Assembly (NCBI RefSeq): GCF_001613265.1
Contig: NZ_BDCA01000022.1
Coordinates: forward strand, 1 to 64,000
DNA: 64,000 nt
DNA from: Nocardia vermiculata NBRC 100427
GTDB taxonomy: Bacteria; Actinomycetota; Actinomycetes; Mycobacteriales; Mycobacteriaceae
Direction: 5' to 3'
Shown here: one piece after another, positions 1 through 7,032 of the stretch
How positions within the stretch are numbered: position 1 is the stretch's first letter
Layout of the letters: every line of letters starts with the position of its first letter
Notes under the pieces: generated by a model
What the model was told of the DNA's origin: nothing
The model's input: only the letters and a program-made list of their open reading frames with translations
Databases searched by the model: none
Translations under genes and position numbers: made by a program

Positions 1-1
1 C

Positions 2-1192
2 TCGCTGCACGACACCGGCGTCCGCACCCCCGGTTCGATCGACATACCGGGCACGGCCACCTTCGCGCTCGGGCTCACCGCGCTGCTGACCGGGATCACC
101 TACGGTATTCAGCCGCACGGCGACTCCAAGACGGGCTGGACCAACCCCTGGGTCCTCGGCGCCGTCATCGGGGGCATCGCACTGCTGGCACTGTTCTGTG
201 TCATCGAGTCCAAGTCGAAGCGTCCGATGTTCCAGATGTCGCTGCTGCGCAATCGCACCTTCGCGCTGGGCAACCTGGCCGGCCTGATGGGCTCGATCAG
301 TCGTGGTGGCATGCAGTTCATGCTGATCGTGTGGCTGCAGGGCATCTGGTTGCCGCTACACGGTGTCGACTTCGAATCCACCCCGCTGTGGGCAGCGATC
401 TACATGCTTCCACTCACCGTCGGATTCCTGCTCTCGGGTCCCGCCTCGGGCTGGTTGTCCGATCGCTACGGCCCCCGCTATTTCGCCGCCGGCGGCCTGC
501 TGCTCGCGGCGGTCACCTTCGTGCTGCTGGTCGTGATCCCGGTCGACTTCAACTACTGGCTGTTCGCCCTCATCATTCTGCTCAACGGTCTCGGCATGGG
601 GATCTTCACCTCGCCCAACACCGCCGAGATCATGTCCTCGGTACCCGCTTCGCAACGCGGTGTCGCCTCGGGTATGCGAGCCACCCTGATGAACGGCGGC
701 CAGGCACTGTCGATCGGCATCTTCTTCTCGCTGATGATCGTGGGCCTGTCCACCACTCTTCCCTCGGCCATGAATTCCAGCCTCCGGTCGCAGGGCGTCC
801 CCGCGGACGTGGCACAGAACATGGCCGATATGCCACCGGTAGGCAGCCTGTTCGCCACCTTCCTCGGGTACAACCCGTTCAAGGAGCTTCTCCCTGCGGA
901 CACCCTGAGCCGGCCGGGCGTGCACAGCGATGTCCTCACCGGGCAGGAGTTCTTCCCGCACCTGATCTCCGGCCCGTTCCACTCCGGTCTGGTCGTGGTG
1001 TTTCTCGCCGCGGCGGTCATGATGCTGATCGGCTCGATCGCGTCGTGGTTCGCCGGTGGCAAGTACGACAACGGCGACGAGGAAGCCGAACTCGACGAAG
1101 CTGTGCGAGAAGGCATACTGAGTGCATCCGACATCGCCGACGACGGGGACGCCGACGGCGCGAGCACTCGCGTAGGAGCGACAACGGGATGA
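2..1192 (+). CDS. MFS drug exporter, DHA2 (EmrB/QacA) type, 5' partial
   Basis: The window opens inside this gene: the frame is open from base 2 without a start, leaving 396 visible codons. Hydrophobic helices alternate with short loops, and SDRYGPR (bases 458-478) is the MFS loop signature. A long acidic, hydrophilic tail follows the last helix. The pattern fits the 14-helix DHA2 proton antiporters that export toxic organic compounds through the inner membrane. The stop overlaps the start of the MarR gene by 4 nt (ATGA), so pump and regulator form one operon and the regulator probably controls the pump. The substrate cannot be read from the sequence. Confidence 0.9.
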   Translation, partial: SLHDTGVRTPGSIDIPGTATFALGLTALLTGITYGIQPHGDSKTGWTNPWVLGAVIGGIALLALFCVIESKSKRPMFQMSLLRNRTFALGNLAGLMGSISRGGMQFMLIVWLQGIWLPLHGVDFESTPLWAAIYMLPLTVGFLLSGPASGWLSDRYGPRYFAAGGLLLAAVTFVLLVVIPVDFNYWLFALIILLNGLGMGIFTSPNTAEIMSSVPASQRGVASGMRATLMNGGQALSIGIFFSLMIVGLSTTLPSAMNSSLRSQGVPADVAQNMADMPPVGSLFATFLGYNPFKELLPADTLSRPGVHSDVLTGQEFFPHLISGPFHSGLVVVFLAAAVMMLIGSIASWFAGGKYDNGDEEAELDEAVREGILSASDIADDGDADGASTRVGATTG

Positions 1193-1635
1193 CCCAGCAG
1201 GAGCGCACGCGCAGTACCGAGGAACTCGCCGAGGCCGCGGACCTGTATTTCGCGCTCGGCCGGATCACTCGACTACTGCGTCGCTCCGGCGATCTGGGCT
1301 CGCTGAGTCCCGGTTCGGCGGCGGCACTGGGCACGCTTGTTCGCAGCGGCCCGATGCGCCTGGGCGATCTCGCTGCCGCCGAACACGTCACTGCGCCGAC
1401 GATGTCACGCATCGTGGCAGGACTGGAACGGTACGGCTATCTGGGCCGAACCGCCGACCCCGCCGACGGCCGCGCGCAACTGCTGACGGCGACCGACGAG
1501 GCGAAATCTCTGGTGAACGGGCTCACCTCCGCCCGGATCCAGCGCTTCGCCGACGCCCTGGACGATATCGATGCCGAGCAGCGCCACACCATGCAGGAAG
1601 CGCTCGCGATCCTCATCGGCAGGCTCGACGACTGA
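1189..1635 (+). CDS. MarR-family transcriptional regulator
   Basis: 148 residues, the usual MarR length. An N-terminal dimerisation helix is followed by a winged helix-turn-helix (MRLGDLAAAEHVTAPTMSRI, about residues 50-70). The wing DPADGRAQLL carries the D-x-R signature of the family, and a C-terminal helix completes the dimer interface. It starts at the ATG that overlaps the exporter stop, so it is translationally coupled to the DHA2 pump. Such regulators normally repress their pump until a phenolic or lipophilic ligand binds. An open frame extends much further upstream, but it lies inside the exporter gene in another frame and was not used. Confidence 0.92.
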   Translation: MTQQERTRSTEELAEAADLYFALGRITRLLRRSGDLGSLSPGSAAALGTLVRSGPMRLGDLAAAEHVTAPTMSRIVAGLERYGYLGRTADPADGRAQLLTATDEAKSLVNGLTSARIQRFADALDDIDAEQRHTMQEALAILIGRLDD

Positions 1636-1650
1636 TTCGGCCACGAACGC

Positions 1651-1681
1651 TTGACTTGGAGTGCGCTCCAAGTCGTAGCGT
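1651..1681 (+). promoter_or_regulatory. MerR-type promoter (19-bp spacer) for the aldo/keto reductase
   Basis: A -35 TTGACT (1651-1656) and a -10 TAGCGT (1676-1681) are separated by exactly 19 bp. Between them lies the perfect inverted repeat ACTTGGAG / CTCCAAGT (1654-1661 and 1666-1673, 4-nt loop). An over-long spacer with a central dyad is the hallmark of promoters that MerR-family activators untwist. No MerR gene is adjacent; the two in this window are at 30.7-31.5 kb and 57.4-58.1 kb. Confidence 0.75.
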
Positions 1682-1744
1682 CGACGCGGTGAGGTCAGGT
1701 GAACTCACATCCGATCCGATGCCACCTCAGGAGGACCGACCGCA

Positions 1745-2728
1745 ATGATCGCGACCAGGAAGCTCGGCGAATTGACCGTCGGCGCACAGGGACTCGGCTG
1801 CATGGGGATGAGCCAGGCCTACGGTGTGCGCGACAACGACGACGAGTCGATCGCCACCATCCATCGCGCCCTGGACCTCGGGGTGACACTGTTGGACACG
1901 GCGAACGTCTACGGTGCCGGAGTCAACGAGGAATTGGTCGGGCGCGCCATCGCCGACCGGCGCGATCGTGTCGTACTCGCCACCAAATTCGGCATCGTCT
2001 GGGATGCCGACGGCGGTATGGGTGCCCGCGGCGATGCCGCCTACGTCGCACAGTGCTGCGACGAATCGCTGCGCCGACTCGGCGTGGACCACATCGATCT
2101 CTACTATCAGCACCGTGTCGATCCGAATGTGCCGATCGAGGAGACCTGGGGCGCGCTGTCGGAACTGGTGACCGCGGGCAAGGTGCGCTATCTCGGCATC
2201 TCCGAAGCATCTGCGGCGACCATCCGGCGCGCACACGCCGTCCACCCGGTCACCGCGTTGCAAAGCGAATGGTCGCTGTGGACACGCGGAATCGAGGCCG
2301 AGATCGCGCCCACGTGCCGTGAACTCGGCATCGGCATCGTGCCGTTCTCCCCGCTGGGACGCGGGTTCCTGACCGGCGCGATCACCTCCACCGCCGAACT
2401 TCCGGCCGACGATTTGCGTCGCAACCTGCCACGGTTCTCCGAGGACAACATCGACCGCAACCTGGCGGTCGTCGAGGAGTTGCGCGCGATGGCCGATGAG
2501 AAGGGAGTCACCGCCGGTCAGCTGGCCTTGGCCTGGGTACAGCACCGTGGACCGGATGTGGTCCCGATCCCCGGCACCAAGCGTCGCACCTACCTCGAGC
2601 AGAACGTCGCCGCGGCCGACATCGAACTCGGGGCCGACGATCTCGCCCGGATCGAGGCCGCAGCGCCGGCCACGGCCTTCGCCGGTGAACGCTATCCGGA
2701 ACGGCTGGCCCGCGCCGCGGGTAAATAG
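1745..2728 (+). CDS. aldo/keto reductase
   Basis: 327 residues forming a single (alpha/beta)8 barrel that reduces carbonyl compounds with NADPH in the cytoplasm. The catalytic tetrad is visible: Asp and Tyr in LLDTANVYG (about residues 49-57), Lys in LATKFG, and His in YYQHRVD. The C-terminal PIPGTKR and the following helix are the NADP phosphate-binding loop of the family. The start ATG at 1745 follows a strong AGGAGG-like ribosome site near 1729. Transcription probably begins at the MerR-type promoter at 1651-1681, implying induction by an electrophile or oxidant. The natural substrate is unknown. Confidence 0.93.
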   Translation: MIATRKLGELTVGAQGLGCMGMSQAYGVRDNDDESIATIHRALDLGVTLLDTANVYGAGVNEELVGRAIADRRDRVVLATKFGIVWDADGGMGARGDAAYVAQCCDESLRRLGVDHIDLYYQHRVDPNVPIEETWGALSELVTAGKVRYLGISEASAATIRRAHAVHPVTALQSEWSLWTRGIEAEIAPTCRELGIGIVPFSPLGRGFLTGAITSTAELPADDLRRNLPRFSEDNIDRNLAVVEELRAMADEKGVTAGQLALAWVQHRGPDVVPIPGTKRRTYLEQNVAAADIELGADDLARIEAAAPATAFAGERYPERLARAAGK

Positions 2729-2732
2729 CCCA

Positions 2733-3119
2733 TCATCGGGCGGCTTCGACAGTCAGAGTGACCGGTGTGTCCGCGGCGACGGACGTACCGGCCTCGGGCT
2801 GCTGGGCGGAGATCGTCCACGGTGTGGTCGCCGCAGTGGGGTCGTTCTTCACATCACGGCCGTCGGCCGTGGTGACGGCGGCGATCGTGAAGCACAGGCC
2901 CTCGCCGACCACGGTCTTGCCCAGCGGCTTGCCGTGGAAGTCGGGCAGTGCCCGTGGCCAGGCTCCGCTGCAGTCCGCGGCCGCCGTCGATCCGTTTCCG
3001 GCGCTCGTCGGTTGCGCGGCTGCGGTATCCGCCACGGCGGTATCGTCGGTGGCGCCACCGCAGCCGCCGACTGCGAGGACTACAGCGAACAGGGATGCGG
3101 CGAATGCGATGCGGCGCAT
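2733..3119 (-). CDS. lipoprotein with a C-terminal PASTA-like domain
   Basis: 128 residues from the ATG at 3119, chosen because GAAGGAAA lies just upstream and because this start gives a clean lipoprotein signal: Arg-Arg, a hydrophobic stretch, then the lipobox VGGC near residue 20. After a Thr/Ala/Ser-rich linker, the C-terminal ~75 residues run from LPDFHGKPLGKTV to QQPEAGTSVAADTPVTLTV, the layout of a PASTA domain (peptidoglycan or beta-lactam binding in Ser/Thr kinases and PBPs). It is probably a small cell-envelope lipoprotein exported by Sec. It converges on the aldo/keto reductase with 4 bp between stops. A longer upstream open frame lacks a signal peptide and was rejected. Confidence 0.8.
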   Translation of the reverse strand: MRRIAFAASLFAVVLAVGGCGGATDDTAVADTAAAQPTSAGNGSTAAADCSGAWPRALPDFHGKPLGKTVVGEGLCFTIAAVTTADGRDVKNDPTAATTPWTISAQQPEAGTSVAADTPVTLTVEAAR

Positions 3120-3519
3120 GGATTTCCTTCGTATCGAACGGTCTGCCGACCGATGCCGGCACCGCACCCTATCCGCGATCGGCACGACGATCGAATCGAA
3201 ATCCACGGCGCTGCGAGCGACGTGGTCGGCGGCCGTTCGGAACACCCCACAGCGCATACGCCGGGCGATGAGCTCCGAGGGACACCGCACATCTCGGACC
3301 CCACCCGATACCGATGCCGGCACCAGCGTTTTCGTGGTTCCGAACGAACCGCCCGAACCGTATTCTTCTCCGAATCTCGTGCCCGGATACCGCTTTTCGT
3401 GGTCACAAACCGGTCACCGTCGAATTTCCCCGCTCCCGCACCGCTTACCATTGCCGAGAGCTCACCCGATATGCGCCAGTATTGCGTGCGATGCCGCCCG
3501 GCGACCCACCGCCAGGATC

Positions 3520-3546
3520 CTCCCGGCGTCACGGGAGAGTTTTTTT
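3520..3546 (+). terminator. intrinsic terminator with U-tract, no obvious parent gene
   Basis: Stem CTCCCG / CGGGAG (3520-3525 and 3532-3537) with a 6-nt loop, followed after AG by a run of seven T (3540-3546). It is oriented to stop plus-strand transcription. The nearest plus-strand gene ends almost 800 bp upstream, so the terminated transcript may be an unannotated short RNA or a long 3' UTR. Confidence 0.6.
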
Positions 3547-3659
3547 CTCCGCTGTGAATTGCCACACCTCGACATCGGTCCGGAATTACGGCAAATCTCC
3601 CTATGGGAATGAAATATTCACCGTGCCAACGATTTACGCCCCGATAACTGACAAATTGG

Positions 3660-3675
3660 GACGAAGTACTTCGTC
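3660..3675. promoter_or_regulatory. perfect 16-bp palindrome, possible operator
   Basis: GACGAAGTACTTCGTC is its own reverse complement. It sits about 54 bp upstream of a TATAAA box (3729-3734) and 76 bp upstream of the small peptide start, a plausible site for a dimeric regulator. The regulator is unknown. Confidence 0.45.
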
Positions 3676-3750
3676 GAGCCGGGCGTTGCCGCCGCGGCAC
3701 CACACCTCTATCGTTGGTCGGCACTGGATATAAAAGAATGGAGTTGTTCC

Positions 3751-3855
3751 GTGCCGATCCTCGATGCCGGCTCTGCCGTGCTGAATCTGGCCAATGCGGT
3801 GACCTCGCTCGCTGCGAATGTCACCTATCTGCTGCAAGCATGGGGTCTGGCCTGA
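3751..3855 (+). CDS. 34-residue hydrophobic/amphipathic small peptide
   Basis: A GTG start at 3751 has GGAG (3740-3743) 7 nt upstream and a TATAAA element at 3729-3734. The product is 34 residues, mostly Ala, Leu, Val and Asn, without Cys or Lys. It reads as one continuous helix (AVLNLANAVTSLAANVTYLL) with small polar residues spaced along one face, ending in WGLA. It lacks a signal peptide and could insert in or lie on a membrane. Size and composition recall small helical envelope peptides of Corynebacteriales, but I do not recognise a family and assign no function. It stands alone, converging on the CBS gene 10 bp downstream. Confidence 0.5.
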   Translation: MPILDAGSAVLNLANAVTSLAANVTYLLQAWGLA

Positions 3856-3864
3856 TCCCTTACA

Positions 3865-4293
3865 TCACCCGTGCAGATAATGCTCGAGGTGCTCGCGCTC
3901 GTCCTGCAGCTCCGAGATCGCGCTCTTGACCACATCCCCGATGCTCACGATGCCGACCATTCGGCCCTGCGTGATCACCGGCAGATGACGGATACGGTGC
4001 TCGGTCATCGTCGCCCGCAGGCTCTCGACCCGGTCGTCCGGCGAGCAGGTGTGCACGATCGCGGTCATGATGTCCGAGACCGGCTCGTCCAGCACTGGTG
4101 CGCCGCGCCGGTGCAGGCACCGGACCACATCGCGTTCGGACACTATCCCGGTCAGCGCGCCGTCGGCACCGCAGACGACCACCGCGCCGACATTGCGTTC
4201 GGCCAGCACTGCCAGCAGCCGGCTCACACTCGCCTCCCCCGCGATCGTGACCACTTCGGCACCCTTACTGCGTAGAACCTCCGAAATTCGCAT
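3865..4293 (-). CDS. two-CBS-domain protein (Rv2406c-like)
   Basis: 142 residues forming one Bateman module. The first CBS unit runs from residue 1 to about 65 and contains GIVSERDVVR; the second covers about 70-135 and contains RHLPVI and GIVSIGDVVK. These G-I-V-S-x-x-D-V motifs build the adenosyl-nucleotide pocket between the paired domains. There is no fused enzyme or channel domain, so this is a free-standing cytoplasmic nucleotide sensor. Length and sequence resemble M. tuberculosis Rv2406c. The C-terminus is a short charged helix. It faces away from the receiver-like gene that precedes nuoA; partner and ligand are unknown. Confidence 0.88.
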   Translation of the reverse strand: MRISEVLRSKGAEVVTIAGEASVSRLLAVLAERNVGAVVVCGADGALTGIVSERDVVRCLHRRGAPVLDEPVSDIMTAIVHTCSPDDRVESLRATMTEHRIRHLPVITQGRMVGIVSIGDVVKSAISELQDEREHLEHYLHG

Positions 4294-4510
4294 CGTTCAC
4301 CGCCTGTCCAGCCCGTTCCTGTTCGCCCTGCCCACGGCAGTTCTACCCAGGAACTGCCGACGCATACCAGGATCGCGCGTTTTCCCATCGATGACCAGCC
4401 ACGATTTCGGTCGCGGCGACCGTACCGGCGACGCGACGCCACGCCCGGCGCGCATATCAATCCCCGCGAAGCTGCCCGCACACCGTCGGCCGCGGACGTA
4501 CCATCCGACT

Positions 4511-4921
4511 GTGGCCGATGCACGTACTCCCACCGCGCTGCGGGTTCTCGTCTACAGCAGCGATGCCGACACCCGGAATCAGGTGATCACGGCGCTGGGT
4601 AAGCGTCCGCACGGCGACCTGCCCGCCTTCGAATACCGCGAAGCCGCCACCGCCCCGGTGGTGATCGAGCATCTCGACGCGGGCGAGGTCGATCTGGCCA
4701 TCCTCGACGGTGAGGCCTCTCCTACCGGCGGAATGGGCCTGGCCAAACAGCTCAAGGACGAGATCGGCGCCTGCCCGCCGGTGGTCGTGCTGACCGGCCG
4801 CGCCGACGATGCGTGGCTGGCAGCCTGGTCGCGTGCCGAGGCCGTTGCGGCCCATCCGGTGGACCCGTTCGAGCTGACTGCGGCTGTCGTCGCGGCGCTG
4901 GCGGCACGTCCAGCCGCCTGA
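4511..4921 (+). CDS. orphan receiver-like protein (Rv3143-like)
   Basis: 136 residues from a GTG start; only a CheY-like fold with no output domain. Beta-1 RVLVYSSDAD keeps an acidic residue, the phospho-acceptor candidate is the Asp in AILDGEA (about residue 64), and the beta-4 Thr is in VVLTGRADD. The Lys that normally follows beta-5 is replaced by His (AHPVDPF), so phosphotransfer chemistry may be altered or absent. The gene sits directly before nuoA in the same orientation, as Rv3143 does in M. tuberculosis, suggesting a conserved link to complex I. The upstream open frame is not in gene-like sequence, and the GTG matches the start of homology. Confidence 0.82.
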   Translation: MADARTPTALRVLVYSSDADTRNQVITALGKRPHGDLPAFEYREAATAPVVIEHLDAGEVDLAILDGEASPTGGMGLAKQLKDEIGACPPVVVLTGRADDAWLAAWSRAEAVAAHPVDPFELTAAVVAALAARPAA

Positions 4922-4987
4922 CCAGCACAGTAGGTGTTGTAGGCCGCTCGAGCTCACTCCTGATTCCACCAGACATCCGATCGACGA

Positions 4988-5016
4988 GCCCGTAGGTGCC
5001 ACGCCCGACTACGGGC
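4988..5016 (+). terminator. hairpin between the receiver-like gene and nuoA
   Basis: GCCCGTAG (4988-4995) pairs with CTACGGGC (5009-5016) around a 13-nt loop. There is no T-tract, but many actinobacterial terminators lack one. It may end the receiver-like transcript or act as an attenuator; the remaining 270 bp up to nuoA would then hold the nuo promoter. No convincing -35/-10 pair could be fixed there. Confidence 0.35.
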
Positions 5017-5283
5017 ACTGATTGTGTCGTTTCGTTCATAAGTGACAGTTCCGAATTCGATCAAATACCGCGGCGGAACACCAAGTATTCAGAAAGAGCG
5101 GTTGTAGGCTGTGCTGTAGCTCACAAGAGCGTAGGTGTTGATATGAATGGTCGCCCAGCCCGCCGCCTGCCTGTCGTTGCCGCGCTCGTGTGGAGCTGCG
5201 CTTCGGGGTGAGGACTGGCCCGGCAGACGACGATGTCAGCCCCGCCTCGGCAGTTGCCGGCGAGGGAGAGGGGTTGTGCCGTT

Positions 5284-5664
5284 GTGAACACCCAGGTACC
5301 GACTCTTGTACTCGGTGCGATCGCGGCCGCGTTCGCACTGGGGTCAGTGTTACTGGCGGCCGTGGTCGGCCCCAAGCGCTACAACCGCGCCAAACTCGAA
5401 GCGTACGAATGCGGGATCGAACCGACACCGCACGCCATCGCCGGAGGTCCCGGAAATGCGGCCGCACAACGCTTTCCGGTGAAGTACTACCTGACCGCGA
5501 TGTTGTTCATCATCTTCGATATCGAAATCGTGTTCCTGTACCCGTGGGCGATACATTTCGACGCTCTCGGTGTCTTCGGGCTGGTGGCGATGGCGCTGTT
5601 CATCTTCAATGTCTCGGTCGCCTACGCCTACGAGTGGAGGCGCGGCGGACTGAGCTGGGACTAG
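5284..5664 (+). CDS. nuoA: NADH-quinone oxidoreductase subunit A
   Basis: 126 residues with three membrane helices. The cytoplasmic loop after helix 1 has KRYNRAKLEAYECGIEP, the family signature whose Cys sits at the quinone-channel loop. Helices 2 and 3 contain the acidic FDIEIVFLYPW. It is part of the membrane foot of complex I next to NuoH and NuoJ. The GTG at 5284 was chosen because GAGAGGGG lies about 10 nt upstream; an in-frame ATG at 5233 would add 17 residues without homology. First gene of the nuo operon. Confidence 0.96.
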   Translation: MNTQVPTLVLGAIAAAFALGSVLLAAVVGPKRYNRAKLEAYECGIEPTPHAIAGGPGNAAAQRFPVKYYLTAMLFIIFDIEIVFLYPWAIHFDALGVFGLVAMALFIFNVSVAYAYEWRRGGLSWD

Positions 5665-5764
5665 ACCTGCCGCGCGCGACGCCCGTCGGCGCCGCGCACC
5701 GACCCGTTGTCCCGGAAACTTCCGGGACCGAGGATTCGCACACGGAAGTGAGAGTTGATCCGAG

Positions 5765-6319
5765 ATGGGGCTCGAGGAGAAATTGCCCAGCGGCTTCCTG
5801 CTGAGCACAGTCGAACAGTTCGCCGGATATATGCGCAAGGGCTCGCTGTGGCCTGCGACGTTCGGGTTGGCGTGCTGTGCGATCGAGATGATGGCGACCG
5901 GCGCGGGGCGCTTCGACAGCGCCCGCTTCGGCATGGAGGTCTTCCGCGCCTCGCCGCGGCAAGCGGATCTGATGATCGTCGCGGGCCGGGTCAGCCAGAA
6001 GATGGCTCCGGTGCTGCGCCAGGTCTACGACCAGATGACCGAACCGAAATGGGTACTGGCCATGGGGGTCTGCGCATCATCGGGCGGCATGTTCAACAAC
6101 TATGCCGTCGTCCAGGGCGTCGATCATATTGTGCCCGTTGACATCTACCTGCCGGGATGCCCGCCGCGGCCGGAGATGTTGCTGCACGCCATCATCACGC
6201 TGCACGAGAAGATCCAGCAGATGCCGATGGGCGTCGACCGCGCCGAGGCCATCCGTGCCGCCGAGGCCGCCGCGCTTGCCTCCACCCCGACCATCCAGAT
6301 GAAGGGTCTGCTGCGATGA
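5765..6319 (+). CDS. nuoB: NADH-quinone oxidoreductase subunit B (cluster N2)
   Basis: 184 residues. It carries the terminal [4Fe-4S] cluster N2 that passes electrons to quinone. Its ligands are visible: adjacent Cys37-Cys38 in LACCAIEMM, Cys103 in MGVCASSGG and Cys132 in YLPGCPPRPE. It is a peripheral-arm subunit at the membrane interface. A 100-bp gap separates it from nuoA, and its stop overlaps the nuoC start by 4 nt. The C-terminal ~25 residues are Ala-rich, longer than in proteobacteria and usual in actinobacteria. Confidence 0.97.
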   Translation: MGLEEKLPSGFLLSTVEQFAGYMRKGSLWPATFGLACCAIEMMATGAGRFDSARFGMEVFRASPRQADLMIVAGRVSQKMAPVLRQVYDQMTEPKWVLAMGVCASSGGMFNNYAVVQGVDHIVPVDIYLPGCPPRPEMLLHAIITLHEKIQQMPMGVDRAEAIRAAEAAALASTPTIQMKGLLR

Positions 6320-7032
6320 CCTCCGACGAACCGGCGATCGAACCCGAAGCACGAGGCCCGTCCCCCGATCGCCCCGACGCAGAGGTCATCGGCGTGCGCC
6401 ACGGCATGTTCGGAGTCACCGGTACCGGCGACACCTCCGGATACGGGCGCTTGATCCGCACTGTCGGCCTGCCCGGCGGCACACCACCGCCGTACGGGTC
6501 CTATTTCGACGAGGTCGCCGAGGCGATCGTGGACGCTCTCGGCGACGACATCTTTCACGCCGCGATCGAGAAGGTCGTGGTATTCGCCGGAGAACTGACC
6601 CTGCACGTCCACCGTGACCGGATACTCGACGTCGCACGTGCGCTACGCGACGATCCGGCGTTGCGCTTCGAGTTGTGTCTGGGTGTCGACGGCGTGCACT
6701 ACCCCGACGACACCGATCGCGAACTCCACGCCTCGTATCACCTGCTGTCGATCACCCACAACCGCCGCCTGCGGGTGGAAGTGTCGGTGCCGGACGCGGA
6801 TCCGCACATGCCATCGCTGTTCTCGGTGTATCCGACAACCGATTGGCACGAACGTGAGACCTACGACTTCTTCGGCATCGTCTTCGACGGTCACCCGTCC
6901 CTCGCGCGAATCCTGATGCCCGACGACTGGCACGGGCATCCGCAACGCAAGGACTACCCGCTCGGCGGTATCCCCGTCGAATACAAAGGTGCGCGCATAC
7001 CGCCGCCGGACCAGCGGAGGGCATACAACTGA
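6316..7032 (+). CDS. nuoC: NADH-quinone oxidoreductase subunit C
   Basis: 238 residues from the ATG overlapping the nuoB stop. A variable acidic N-terminus of about 60 residues precedes the 30-kDa-subunit fold. The signature is ERETYDFFGIVFDGHPSL followed by RILMPDDW and HPQRKDYPLGG. It is a peripheral-arm subunit that docks NuoD and NuoB. As in mycobacteria, C and D are separate proteins rather than the fused NuoCD of enterobacteria. Its stop overlaps the nuoD start by one base. Confidence 0.96.
   Translation: MTSDEPAIEPEARGPSPDRPDAEVIGVRHGMFGVTGTGDTSGYGRLIRTVGLPGGTPPPYGSYFDEVAEAIVDALGDDIFHAAIEKVVVFAGELTLHVHRDRILDVARALRDDPALRFELCLGVDGVHYPDDTDRELHASYHLLSITHNRRLRVEVSVPDADPHMPSLFSVYPTTDWHERETYDFFGIVFDGHPSLARILMPDDWHGHPQRKDYPLGGIPVEYKGARIPPPDQRRAYN

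Larger units (their letters stand above)
3120..3750. other. 631-bp intergenic region, AT-richer 3' half
   Basis: No convincing protein gene. The left part is the likely promoter side of the PASTA lipoprotein (minus strand). From about 3340 the sequence is visibly richer in A and T than its surroundings. It carries an intrinsic terminator (3520-3546), a perfect 16-bp palindrome (3660-3675) and a TATAAA box (3729-3734) ahead of the small peptide gene. Open frames of 100-200 codons exist in several frames but show neither domain character nor ribosome sites. Confidence 0.6.

Noticed and set aside
4922..5283. Small open frame (about 70 codons) between the receiver-like gene and nuoA
   Set aside because: No ribosome site or domain; it overlaps the hairpin and the probable nuo promoter region.
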